From Achromobacter aloeverae (lineage in GTDB: Bacteria; Pseudomonadota; Gammaproteobacteria; Burkholderiales; Burkholderiaceae_B): a stretch of DNA of 64,000 nt. Below are positions 16,752-25,449 of the stretch, one piece after another. The stretch is from positions 434,001 through 498,000 of the forward strand of contig NZ_PYAL01000004.1 in assembly GCF_004121055.1 (NCBI RefSeq). Reading direction: 5' to 3'. The stretch's first letter is position 1, and every line of letters starts with the position of its first letter. The notes beneath the pieces are model-generated. The model was given only the letters and a program-made list of their open reading frames with translations. It searched no databases and was not told the DNA's origin. The position numbers were made by a program, and so were the translations under genes.

Positions 16752-19184
16752 ATGAGATTGTTCGAGACCGAGGGCCTGTCCACGGCCTCCGGCGCCAGCC
16801 ACGACGTGGCCGCCGGAGATCCCCCGCCCATCCTTTGCTTTTCGCACCTGCGATGGGAGTTCGTGTTCCAGCGACCGCAGCACCTGATGGTCCGATGGGC
16901 GACAGAGCGCAAGGTCGTGTTTATAGAAGAGCCCATCATCGATGGCGCCGAAATTCCATGGCTGGAAGATAGGCATGCACATGATCGGGTGCTGGTGTTG
17001 CGCGCGCACGTAGGCGCGGACAACGCGGCCGATGCGCAGCGACGCTTGCTGGAGAACTTTTGCCAGGAGTACGGCATCCGTGAGCCTATTCTTTGGTATT
17101 ACACCCCCATGAGTCGCGCGTTCTCACGCGATATCCCGGCCAGCCTGATCGTCTACGACTGCATGGACGAACTTTCGGCCTTTTGCGGCGCCCCGGCGCA
17201 ATTGGTCGATATGGAGAGCGAGCTGTTCGATGCCGCCGACGTGGTCTTCGCGGGCGGATACAGCCTGTACCGGGAGAAGCGCAAGCGGCATCCCAACGTG
17301 CATCTTTTTCCCAGCAGCGTGGACATCGCTCACTTCCGCCAGGCGCGCGGCATGGGCGAACACGTAGCGCGTCCACTGCCGGACCAGGAAGCGAAGATCG
17401 CTGAGCCTCGGCTGGGATTCTTCGGTGTCCTCGACGAACGTTTCGACGGTTCCTTGGTCCAGTCGGTGGCGCGCATGCGGCGCGACTGGCAATTCGTGCT
17501 CGTCGGCCCCGTGGTCAAGATCGACCCCGCATCGCTGCCGGTAGCCCCGAACATCCATTACCTGGGACCATGCGCGTATGACGCCCTGCCTGCCCATCTC
17601 GCCGCCTGGCAGGTCGCATTGATGCCTTTCGGCATCAATGCCTCGACGCGGTTCATCAGTCCCACCAAGACGCCTGAATACCTGGCGGGGGGTAGGCCGG
17701 TCGTCTCCACGCCCATCGCCGACGTCGTGCGGACCTATGGCGGGAGCGGGGTGGTGCATATCGCAGCGGACGCGCACGCGTTTGTCTCCGCCATCGAAGA
17801 CGCGCTGGTACAGATGAAGGAGCCTGGGTCGGTATGGAAGCAGGCGGACCACGCCCTGGCGGGAATGTCCTGGGACGCAACATGGCGCGGGATGCGCGAG
17901 GTGATGGCCGGCGCCCTGTCGACGCGCCGGCCGGCAGCCGTTCTTCCCGGCCGCGGCGCCTCGACAGGACGTGTCGTGGGAAAACCCTGGGGGCAAAAAC
18001 GGTATGACTATCTCATCGTCGGTGCCGGCTTCGCGGGTTCGGTCCTCGCCGAGCGTCTTGCCGCGGACGGAAAGCAGCACGTCCTGCTCATAGACAAGCG
18101 TCACCATATTGGCGGCAACGCCTACGATTGCCACAACGCGGATGGACTGCTGATCCATCGCTACGGCCCCCACATTCTCCATACGAATTCCGACAATGTC
18201 GTGTCCTACCTTTCCCGGTTCACTGACTGGCGCCCCTACGAGCACCGCGTCCTTGCCAGTGTGGACGGCATGTTGGTGCCCATGCCGATCAACCTGACCA
18301 CGCTTGCGCGACTCTATGGAAGACCATTCAGCCCCGACGAAGCCGAGCAATTCTTCGCGATGCATGCCGAACCGGTGGACCCTGTCCTCACGTCGGAAGA
18401 CATCGTGGTTTCGAAGATAGGCCGTCAGTTGTACGAGAAGTTCTTCCGCGGCTATACCCGCAAGCAGTGGGGGCTGGATCCATCCCAACTGGACAGCGCC
18501 GTCGCGGCGCGCGTGCCCGCAAGGACCAGCCTGGACGATCGATACTTCACGGATGCGTTCCAGAAAATGCCTGCCGAAGGGTATACGCGCATGTTTGAAC
18601 GCATGCTGGACCATCCCAACATTACGCTGGCGTTGGGTGTGGACTTCCGTGACGCCAGGCGTGGCGCCTCGTTCGAATCGCTGATCTACACGGGCCCGAT
18701 AGACGAGTACTTCGGCTATCGTCATGGCCGGCTGCCCTATCGCTCCCTGCGCTTCGAACACAGGACGCTGCGTCAACCCTGGCTTCAAACCGTCGGCGTT
18801 GTCAATTATCCCGCCGAAGCGGTGCCTTATACCCGCGTCACGGAATACAAGCATCTCACGGGGCAGCGTCACCCGCATACGGCGATAACGTACGAATATC
18901 CGTCGGATATCGGGGACCCTTACTATCCCATCCCCCGGCCCGAGAACGCGGCGCTCTACAGGCGATACCAGGCGCTCGCCGACGAGGAGACAGGCGTGCG
19001 CTTCGTCGGCCGGCTGGCGACGTACCGCTACTACAACATGGACCAGGTCGTGGCCCAGGCGCTCGCGACGTATGCGTCGATCGCGCGAGGCGACACACCG
19101 GCGGCCCCCGCGACACGAAACGCGGCTGTAGCCCCATCCGAAGACAGCCCAAGGAGAGCCGTGCATGCAGACGCCTTACGCTAG
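16752..19184 (+). CDS. glf: Glycosyltransferase-UDP-galactopyranose mutase fusion
   Basis: One 810-residue protein joins two enzymes. Residues about 20-400 resemble a family 1 (GT-B) glycosyltransferase, with FSHLRWEFVFQRPQHL at the start and the FGINASTRFISPTKTPEYLA nucleotide-sugar region. From about residue 416 it is a full UDP-galactopyranose mutase, with FAD-binding YLIVGAGFAGSVLAE, IGGNAYDC, YGPHILHT, and a C-terminal YYNMDQVVAQALA. The mutase makes UDP-galactofuranose, which the fused transferase could use directly. AAGGAG precedes the ATG at 16752; the open frame upstream is ignored. The next gene overlaps its end by 20 bases. The fusion is continuous, with no stop or frameshift. Confidence 0.9.
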   Translation: MRLFETEGLSTASGASHDVAAGDPPPILCFSHLRWEFVFQRPQHLMVRWATERKVVFIEEPIIDGAEIPWLEDRHAHDRVLVLRAHVGADNAADAQRRLLENFCQEYGIREPILWYYTPMSRAFSRDIPASLIVYDCMDELSAFCGAPAQLVDMESELFDAADVVFAGGYSLYREKRKRHPNVHLFPSSVDIAHFRQARGMGEHVARPLPDQEAKIAEPRLGFFGVLDERFDGSLVQSVARMRRDWQFVLVGPVVKIDPASLPVAPNIHYLGPCAYDALPAHLAAWQVALMPFGINASTRFISPTKTPEYLAGGRPVVSTPIADVVRTYGGSGVVHIAADAHAFVSAIEDALVQMKEPGSVWKQADHALAGMSWDATWRGMREVMAGALSTRRPAAVLPGRGASTGRVVGKPWGQKRYDYLIVGAGFAGSVLAERLAADGKQHVLLIDKRHHIGGNAYDCHNADGLLIHRYGPHILHTNSDNVVSYLSRFTDWRPYEHRVLASVDGMLVPMPINLTTLARLYGRPFSPDEAEQFFAMHAEPVDPVLTSEDIVVSKIGRQLYEKFFRGYTRKQWGLDPSQLDSAVAARVPARTSLDDRYFTDAFQKMPAEGYTRMFERMLDHPNITLALGVDFRDARRGASFESLIYTGPIDEYFGYRHGRLPYRSLRFEHRTLRQPWLQTVGVVNYPAEAVPYTRVTEYKHLTGQRHPHTAITYEYPSDIGDPYYPIPRPENAALYRRYQALADEETGVRFVGRLATYRYYNMDQVVAQALATYASIARGDTPAAPATRNAAVAPSEDSPRRAVHADALR

Positions 19185-20283
19185 CTTCATGCAAGGGGGC
19201 TTTGAATGTTCCTGCCTGCGTTTTTCCGACGGCAGGCAACTCGACATGATTGCCGCCACGGGGCATGACCGCCATGCAAGCCGGGACTACGGAGCGATGG
19301 CCCTGCATGGCATTCGTTCGGTGCGGGATGGGTTGCGTTGGCATCTCATTGGCGCAAGTCCCAATTCGTATGACTGGTCCAGCCTGCGACCTCTCGTCGC
19401 GGCGGCCAACGAACACGACATCCAGGTGACCTGGGACCTATGCCATTATGGCTGGCCGGCGTGGCTGGATATATGGTCTGCGCGGTTTCCCGAGGCATTC
19501 GCGCGCTATGCGGCGGCGGCCGCGCGTACCCTGGGCGCGCTGTCGCGGCAGCCGCCGCTCTATAGCGTGATGAACGAGATTTCCTTCTGGTCCTGGGCCG
19601 GCGGGCAAATGGGCAACTTCGGTCCCACGGAAACCGGCAGGGGGGCCGACCTCAAGCGGCAGCTCGCCCGTGCCGCCATCCAGGCGAGCGAGGCCATCCT
19701 GGAAGTCGATGCCCGTGCCCGCCTGGTCGCCCCGGAGCCGCTGATCGCGGTTCATCCGGGAGAGGATGGCGACGTCGAGGCTGCGCGCGCGCACCACGAC
19801 GCGCAATACGAGGCCTGGGATATGCTCTGCGGCCGTATCGAGCCCGAACTGGGCGGCAGCGCCGCCTTGCTGGACATCGTGGGGGTTAATTTCTACCCCT
19901 ATAACCAGTGGCGGCTGGACGGGCCGACTGTCAGGCAGGGCGAGCCGGCGTACCGGCCCCTGCGCGAACTCCTGGGGAATGTGCACCGCCGTTACGGGCG
20001 ACCGATCGTCATCTCCGAAACGGGCGCGGAGGGTGTAAACCGCCCCGGCTGGCTGCAGTATGTGGCCGACGAGGTGGCCGCGGCGATGCGCGCCGGAGTT
20101 CCAATGGCTGGCATATGCCTTTATCCCGTGACGGACTATCCCGGTTGGGAAGACGGGCGCCACTGTCCGACCGGATTGCTGGGGCTGGCCTCCGAAACCG
20201 GAGAGCGCCCGGTCTGCGTAGAGCTGGCCGCCACCGTGCTCCGATTGTCGGAGCGTTTCCGGCTCCAGCCATGCGTCGCTTAG
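19165..20283 (+). CDS. Clan GH-A glycoside hydrolase (beta-glucosidase-like)
   Basis: The 372-residue TIM-barrel protein has the two catalytic carboxylates of clan GH-A: the acid/base Glu138 in VMNEIS and the nucleophile Glu285 in VISETGAEG. Other barrel-end segments are WDLCHYGWPAW and VGVNFYPYNQWR. No signal peptide is seen, so it is predicted cytoplasmic. It overlaps the fused glycosyltransferase/mutase gene by 20 bases and is 20 bp from the exporter, so it is part of the same glycan system, perhaps trimming or recycling a glycosyl intermediate. The exact GH family and linkage cannot be given. Confidence 0.85.
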   Translation: MQTPYASFMQGGFECSCLRFSDGRQLDMIAATGHDRHASRDYGAMALHGIRSVRDGLRWHLIGASPNSYDWSSLRPLVAAANEHDIQVTWDLCHYGWPAWLDIWSARFPEAFARYAAAAARTLGALSRQPPLYSVMNEISFWSWAGGQMGNFGPTETGRGADLKRQLARAAIQASEAILEVDARARLVAPEPLIAVHPGEDGDVEAARAHHDAQYEAWDMLCGRIEPELGGSAALLDIVGVNFYPYNQWRLDGPTVRQGEPAYRPLRELLGNVHRRYGRPIVISETGAEGVNRPGWLQYVADEVAAAMRAGVPMAGICLYPVTDYPGWEDGRHCPTGLLGLASETGERPVCVELAATVLRLSERFRLQPCVA

Positions 20284-20303
20284 AGAAGGGTGGGGAAAAA
20301 GTC

Positions 20304-22223
20304 GTGTCGTCTTTCCTTTTTACTCGTCGGCGGCGCGCACGGGCCCGGGCAGCGAACGCGATCCAGCGGCGCCCGATTCCTTTCCTGCTTTCCTATATGA
20401 CCGCACGGCCGTGGTCATTCGGGGCGCTGGTGACGGTAATCGTCCTGGCGGGCAGCTGTGCCGTGGCCGTGCAGTACGCGATGAAAATGATCGTGGATGC
20501 CATGTCCGACGGGCGAAATGGCGGCAGCGTATGGACCGCGCTCGCGCTGTTCATGTCGCTGATCGTGGTCGAGTCCATTTCCTGGCGGCTCAGCGGATGG
20601 GTGGGCTGCCGCAGGATCGTCGATGCGTGCGCCCGAATACGCGTCGACCTGTTCGATCATTTGTCCCATCATTCGGCCGGCTATTTCTCATGCCATCATT
20701 CCGGCGCCCTGGGTAATCGCATCAGCGGCACGGCGAACTCCGCCGCGGCGATCTACAGCGCGGTGACGTGGAACATCGTGCCACCGTGCGTGGACTTCGT
20801 CGGCGCGGTGGCCGTGCTTGCCGTGGTGGAATGGCGGATGGCGGTGGTCCTGGTCTCGTTTGTTGCCTTGACCGCCGTGACGCTTATCGGCTTTGGCGCC
20901 AAAGGACGCGATCTGCACCAGCATTACGGCAATCAGCTGGCGCGTGTCAGCGGCGAGATCATCGACACGATATCCAATATATGGACCGTACAGGTGTTCA
21001 CCGGCCACATACGCGAACGCATGCGGCTGGAACACGAGGTCGCCGTCGAGGCAGCCGCGCAACGGCGCAGCTGGATGTACGTGGAGGCCGCAAGGGTCAT
21101 CCACGATGTTTTCCTGTGGATCATGACCGGCGTCATGCTGGTGTGGGTCTTGCGTTCATGGACGGCGGGGACCGCCAGCGCGGGCGACGTGGTCGTGGTC
21201 AGCGCCCTGTCTTTCCGTATCCTGCACGGCTCCCGCGACCTGGCGCTGGCGCTTGTCGCCACATCGCAGCATTTTGGCGTGATCAGGGAAATGCTGGACG
21301 TCATTGCAAAGCCGCATGAAACCCCGGACCGTCCCGGCGCACGCGACCTGGTCTGGCAAGGCGGCCGGATAGACGTGGAGCGTGTCTCATATCACTATAC
21401 GGCGGGGAAACCCGCATTGCGCGCCCTGGATCTCAGCATTCCCGCCGGGCAGCGCGTGGGCATCGTGGGGTTGTCGGGGGCGGGCAAGTCGACGTTGTTG
21501 GCGATGTTGCAGCGCGCATATCAGCCCACGTCCGGACGCATACTCGTCGACGGCCAGGATTTGCAAGACCTGCGGATAGACAGCCTGCGCGCCGTGCTGG
21601 GCGTCGTTCCGCAAGATATCAGCCTGTTCAGGCGTTCAGTCATGGAGAATATACGCTATGGGCGACCGGACGCCGGCGACGGCGAAGTGCTGCAAGCCGC
21701 TCGGCAGGCGCACTGCCTGGAGTTCATCGAACGCCTGCCGCAGGGTTTGGACACGCTGGTTGGAGAGCGTGGGGCGCAGTTGTCCGGCGGGCAGCGCCAG
21801 CGCATCGGAATCGCTCGCGCTTTCTTGAAGGACTCGCCCATTCTCCTGCTGGATGAAGCGACCAGTTCGCTGGACAGCCAATCCGAGCTGCTGGTCAAGG
21901 AGGCGCTGGAGCGCCTGATGCGCGGGCGCACCGTCATCGCCGTCGCGCATCGGCTATCCACGCTCGCGCGTTATGACCGCATCCTGGTGCTGGATGCGGG
22001 CAGTGTCGTCCAGGACGGCACGCTGTGCGAACTCCTGGGGATGGACGGACCTTTCCGGACGCTTTGGCGATTGCAGAGCGATGACGCGATGAGGGACGGC
22101 CAAGTCGGGATGTCACGGGACCTGCGCGACGAAATACCGGGAAAGCGGGGCGAGTCGGGGAAGGTGGCGATGGCGCGCCTTGCGGGTTTGGACACCCCGA
22201 ATCATTCCTCCGCCGATCGATGA
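20304..22223 (+). CDS. ABC exporter, fused membrane and ATPase domains (MsbA/HlyB type)
   Basis: The 639-residue half-transporter has an ABC type 1 membrane domain (about residues 38-320, around six helices) followed by an ATPase domain with Walker A GLSGAGKST (about 391-399), signature LSGGQ (about 493), Walker B ILLLDE and the H-loop VIAVAHRLST. It would act as a homodimer in the inner membrane. GTG 20304 after AGAAGGGTGGGG is preferred; ATG 20271, overlapping the hydrolase gene, is an alternative. As the last gene of the galactofuranose operon it probably exports a lipid-linked glycan or glycolipid, which is inference. Confidence 0.9.
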   Translation: MSSFLFTRRRRARARAANAIQRRPIPFLLSYMTARPWSFGALVTVIVLAGSCAVAVQYAMKMIVDAMSDGRNGGSVWTALALFMSLIVVESISWRLSGWVGCRRIVDACARIRVDLFDHLSHHSAGYFSCHHSGALGNRISGTANSAAAIYSAVTWNIVPPCVDFVGAVAVLAVVEWRMAVVLVSFVALTAVTLIGFGAKGRDLHQHYGNQLARVSGEIIDTISNIWTVQVFTGHIRERMRLEHEVAVEAAAQRRSWMYVEAARVIHDVFLWIMTGVMLVWVLRSWTAGTASAGDVVVVSALSFRILHGSRDLALALVATSQHFGVIREMLDVIAKPHETPDRPGARDLVWQGGRIDVERVSYHYTAGKPALRALDLSIPAGQRVGIVGLSGAGKSTLLAMLQRAYQPTSGRILVDGQDLQDLRIDSLRAVLGVVPQDISLFRRSVMENIRYGRPDAGDGEVLQAARQAHCLEFIERLPQGLDTLVGERGAQLSGGQRQRIGIARAFLKDSPILLLDEATSSLDSQSELLVKEALERLMRGRTVIAVAHRLSTLARYDRILVLDAGSVVQDGTLCELLGMDGPFRTLWRLQSDDAMRDGQVGMSRDLRDEIPGKRGESGKVAMARLAGLDTPNHSSADR

Positions 22224-22492
22224 AACCATGCCTGCACCCATGCCAACGCATACTCCGCCGCGTCCGTCGGCGTGTCGAAGCCGCGGATGGAGGGCAGGGC
22301 ACGGCTTTCCATCCTGCCCTCACGGGTATGGACTACGTCGATTCGAACCTCGTAACTGCCTGAGTCGACAGGCGCAATCTTGGTGGCCACGTCCCATTGC
22401 GCCTCATGCGTGTCATGCGTCCCTTGCGCGCCTGCCGGCGACGTGTCCAGAACACTGATTGCCGGTCCTATCGTTTTGAGCAGCTTTTTCAT
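22202..22492 (-). CDS. Small hypothetical protein
   Basis: The 96-residue product is not recognised. It starts MKKLLKTIGPAISVLD and has one compact region (VRIDVVHTREGRM to YALAWVQAWFHR) that could be a small alpha/beta domain. No membrane segment is evident. No good Shine-Dalgarno sequence precedes the ATG. Its stop overlaps the convergent exporter gene by 22 bases. A tandem 18-bp repeat lies 24-59 bases upstream. Composition matches neighbouring genes, which favours a real gene, but support is moderate. Confidence 0.5.
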   Translation of the reverse strand: MKKLLKTIGPAISVLDTSPAGAQGTHDTHEAQWDVATKIAPVDSGSYEVRIDVVHTREGRMESRALPSIRGFDTPTDAAEYALAWVQAWFHRSAEE

Positions 22493-22515
22493 GTTGGCCC
22501 GCGATAAAAAAATAC

Positions 22516-22551
22516 CGATATGAGTGCCTATCCCGATATAAGTGCCTATCC
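22516..22551. repeat. 18-bp tandem duplication
   Basis: CGATATGAGTGCCTATCC (22516-22533) is followed directly by CGATATAAGTGCCTATCC (22534-22551), 17 of 18 bases identical. It occupies half of the 77-bp gap between the small hypothetical gene and the DUF1264 gene, upstream of the former. It may be a duplicated operator or a replication-slippage duplication. Confidence 0.8.
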
Positions 22552-22569
22552 CTTTACCGCCAGCCCCGC

Positions 22570-23358
22570 CTATGGTTTCAGGTTCTTCACGCTGACCTCG
22601 GACGCCTGGAGCTGGATCGTTTTCCCCCTTTCCCAGGCGTTTGCCCCCTGAGCAACTGCTGGCGTGGCGATATCCCCACGGTTTTTCCGCTGTTCCGAGG
22701 TGGATAGCTTCAGCCGGTCGTCGCGGGCCTGGACCAGCGCGGCATCGACCTGCCCGTCACGTGTGAAGCCCATCATCAATTGCGGAATGCCCAAGGGAAG
22801 TTGATGTCCCTGGTCGACCTGCCAGGTGTGCCACGTCTTGCCATACGTGGAAACGAGGTCCTGCATCAAGGCGTGTTCCGCCACGTCCGGTATCCCAGGG
22901 GCAATCAGCTCCCCGGACTTCACTTCATAGGCATGGCTGTGCCAAAGCTTTTTTTCCTCTTCAGGCAGCGACAGGAAAAGGCGCTCGCTGACGATGTATT
23001 CAATGCCGATCAGTCTCGCGTCCTTGGCGTTCGAGTCGAATATCACGCACTGGTGGAAGTCTTCCGTCAGGTGGGTGCAGAAATGGTGCGCTTCGACTTG
23101 CCGGTTCATGTCGTCGGCATAGAAGTGAAAGCCGTTGAGGTAGGCATTCATCGCGTCGAGGGTCGGCTTGGATTGCAATACCCCGGCGCCCGCATCCAAC
23201 AGGTGGCTTTTGGCGCTGCGTCCGGTGCCCGCAACGGGGCTGCCGGCGTCTTCCGCGGCGTTGGCTTCATGCGCCAGGAAACCTGTGACCGGGAGGATCG
23301 CGCCCTTCAACAGAGACAGGTTGAATGCGCGTCTGCAATTGCAGCGGGGATTTTTCAT
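22570..23358 (-). CDS. DUF1264/OBAP (oil-body-associated protein) family protein
   Basis: The 262-residue protein belongs to the DUF1264 family, named after plant oil-body-associated proteins and also found in fungi and bacteria. The core HFYADDMNRQVEAHHFCTHL and QCVIFDSNAKDARLIGIEY, and the later LWHSHAYEVKSG and QLMMGFTRDGQ, are characteristic. An N-terminal stretch with an RRAF start, a hydrophobic core and Ala-Asn-Ala-Ala could be a signal peptide. GGAGA precedes the ATG at 23358, which is preferred over an upstream open frame. The biochemical role is unknown. It is divergent from the aldehyde oxidoreductase operon. Confidence 0.82.
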   Translation of the reverse strand: MKNPRCNCRRAFNLSLLKGAILPVTGFLAHEANAAEDAGSPVAGTGRSAKSHLLDAGAGVLQSKPTLDAMNAYLNGFHFYADDMNRQVEAHHFCTHLTEDFHQCVIFDSNAKDARLIGIEYIVSERLFLSLPEEEKKLWHSHAYEVKSGELIAPGIPDVAEHALMQDLVSTYGKTWHTWQVDQGHQLPLGIPQLMMGFTRDGQVDAALVQARDDRLKLSTSEQRKNRGDIATPAVAQGANAWERGKTIQLQASEVSVKNLKP

Positions 23359-23758
23359 AAAGTCTCCAGGTCGTGATGTCATGTCGGGTCGCAAGCTTCG
23401 CCGGGCCTGCGAATTTGGATTGCGCGCTCGATGGGCTCGCGTGGCTTGCCTTCGAGGGCAACTGGCGTGCTCCACATCAGCAGCGGTCGTGTTATCCGGA
23501 GCATGACGACACTGCCGTCTTGCACATGGTTAAGGCGTTTTTCAATTCGATCCAATTTTTTGAATACTGTTTTGCCTGCTTGTTGCCGAAAATCAGATGC
23601 GGCGCACGAAATTCCCTATTATTGATTTATCGAGGCCGTGCCCTCCGTGCCCTTCGCCACGGCCTGCTCATCTGGTCGAATACCGTTGTACGGAAACCGT
23701 CCCCGGACAGGCGACCTGCCAGTCCGGATTCAAGCTACGCGATTCCTGGGAGCAAACC
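23359..23758. other. Intergenic control region between DUF1264 gene and paoABC
   Basis: This 400-bp stretch has no credible gene. It is less GC-rich than its surroundings, especially 23525-23640, and must contain the divergent promoters. TATTAT at 23617-23622 is a possible -10 for the pao operon, but no convincing -35 is at the right distance. No repeat or terminator is seen. Confidence 0.5.
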
Positions 23759-24499
23759 ATGAGTACTCCAACGCCAGAACGCCTTGGCTCACCGGCCGTT
23801 CAGCCGGCCATGCACGTATATGACGTCGACGGCCTGAAAATTACCCGCCGTGAACTGTTGAAACTGGCGGGTACAGGCGCCGCGGCGATTGGCTCGGTAC
23901 CGCTGGGCCAGACTAAGGCCAATGCCGCCAATGCCGCCAATGCGTTGACTACCGCCGGCCGTGACGAAAACCTGGAAATGGCGCCGGTGACGGTGGATAC
24001 GACGATGACCGTGAACGGTAGCCAGTATTCCCTGTCGCTGGATACGCGAACCACGCTGCTCGACGCCTTGAGGGAGCACCTCCGGTTTACCGGCACGAAA
24101 AAGGGCTGCGATCACGGTCAATGCGGCGCTTGCACCGTCATCGTCGATGGCAAGCGCATCAACTCCTGTCTTTCCCTGGCCGTCATGCACAACGGTAGTA
24201 CGGTCACGACCATAGAGGGCCTGGGCACGCCAAATCGCCTGCACCCGATGCAAGCGGCTTTCATCAAGCATGACGGCTATCAATGCGGGTATTGCACCCC
24301 CGGGCAAATTTGTTCCGCGGTCTGTGTACTGGACGAAATCAAGGCAGGGGTACCGAGTCACGTCACCGAGGACCTCGTCGCGACGCCACAACCCACCGCC
24401 ATGGAAATGCGCGAACGCATGAGCGGCAATATCTGCCGCTGTGGCGCGTATTCGAATATTTCCGAGGCGATGCTGGAGGTCTCGGGGAGCCAGCCATGA
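23759..24499 (+). CDS. paoA: Periplasmic aldehyde oxidoreductase, 2Fe-2S subunit
   Basis: This is the small iron-sulfur subunit of a PaoABC-type molybdenum aldehyde oxidoreductase. The 246-residue protein has a twin-arginine leader ([10 protein letters not shown] at 30-39), which would carry the folded heterotrimer to the periplasm. Two 2Fe-2S clusters are bound by Cys117/122/125/137 (plant ferredoxin-like, [12 protein letters not shown]) and Cys176/179/226/228 (CGYCTPGQ and CRCGAY). GGGAG precedes the ATG. Its TGA overlaps the paoB ATG (ATGA). Confidence 0.93.
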   Translation: MSTPTPERLGSPAVQPAMHVYDVDGLKITRRELLKLAGTGAAAIGSVPLGQTKANAANAANALTTAGRDENLEMAPVTVDTTMTVNGSQYSLSLDTRTTLLDALREHLRFTGTKKGCDHGQCGACTVIVDGKRINSCLSLAVMHNGSTVTTIEGLGTPNRLHPMQAAFIKHDGYQCGYCTPGQICSAVCVLDEIKAGVPSHVTEDLVATPQPTAMEMRERMSGNICRCGAYSNISEAMLEVSGSQP

Positions 24500-25446
24500 A
24501 GCCCTTTACCTACGAGCGCGCGACGTCGGCCGCGCAGGCAGCGGCTTCGCTGGCCGGGACGCCCGGCGCGAAGTTCATCGCAGGGGGGACGAATCTGCTC
24601 GACTTGATGAAGCTGCGGATAGAAACCCCCATGCATTTGATCGACGTCAACGGCTTGGCCTTGGACGCGATAACGCCCACGTCCGACGGCGGCCTGCATA
24701 TCGGTGCGCTGGTCAGGAATACGGACCTGGCGGCCGATGAACGTGTGCGCCGCGACTATGCCGTACTGTCGCGCGCGCTGCTGGCGGGCGCATCGGGGCA
24801 ATTGCGCAATAGGGCGACGACAGCGGGCAATCTCCTGCAGCGAACACGGTGCCCCTACTTCTACGACACCAATATGCCCTGTAATAAGCGCCGTCCCGGT
24901 AGCGGGTGCGGCGCGATGAAGGGCTACAACCGGACGTTGGCGGTGGTCGGCGGAAGCACCGCATGCATTGCCACCCATCCCAGCGACATGGCGGTCGCCA
25001 TGCGCGCGCTGGATGCGAAGGTGGAAACGATCAGGCCGGACGGCAAGTCCAGGGTAATACCGATAGTCGAACTGCATCGGCTGCCGGGCGATACGCCGGA
25101 GGTCGAAACGGATCTCGTCCCGGGTGAATTGATAACCGGCGTGACGCTACCCAAGCCGGTGGGCGGCAAGCACTTCTATCACAAAGTGCGCGACCGCGCG
25201 TCCTATGCCTTTGCCCTGGTTTCGATAGCGGCGATCGTGCAGGATGACGGCAGTGGTCGCGTGGCGGTCGGCGGCGTGGCTCCCAAACCGTGGCGAGTCG
25301 AAGCGGCGGAACAGGAGATGACCCGGGGCGAGAAAGCCGTGGCGGCGTCGCTCTTTGCCGATGCCCAACCAACGCAGCACAACGCGTTCAAGATCGAGCT
25401 GGCTGAACGTACGCTCGGCGCGCTGATGACTCAAGCCAGGAGCTGA
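24496..25446 (+). CDS. paoB: Periplasmic aldehyde oxidoreductase, FAD subunit
   Basis: The 316-residue FAD-binding subunit of the molybdenum hydroxylase family carries electrons from the 2Fe-2S centres to the final acceptor. FAD-binding motifs [15 protein letters not shown] and [16 protein letters not shown] are visible. The loop [15 protein letters not shown] to GC holds several Cys residues at the place where Escherichia coli PaoB binds an additional 4Fe-4S cluster. It has no signal of its own and would be exported with PaoA. It overlaps paoA by 4 bases and is 3 bases from paoC. Confidence 0.93.
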   Translation: MKPFTYERATSAAQAAASLAGTPGAKFIAGGTNLLDLMKLRIETPMHLIDVNGLALDAITPTSDGGLHIGALVRNTDLAADERVRRDYAVLSRALLAGASGQLRNRATTAGNLLQRTRCPYFYDTNMPCNKRRPGSGCGAMKGYNRTLAVVGGSTACIATHPSDMAVAMRALDAKVETIRPDGKSRVIPIVELHRLPGDTPEVETDLVPGELITGVTLPKPVGGKHFYHKVRDRASYAFALVSIAAIVQDDGSGRVAVGGVAPKPWRVEAAEQEMTRGEKAVAASLFADAQPTQHNAFKIELAERTLGALMTQARS

Positions 25447-25449
25447 CAG

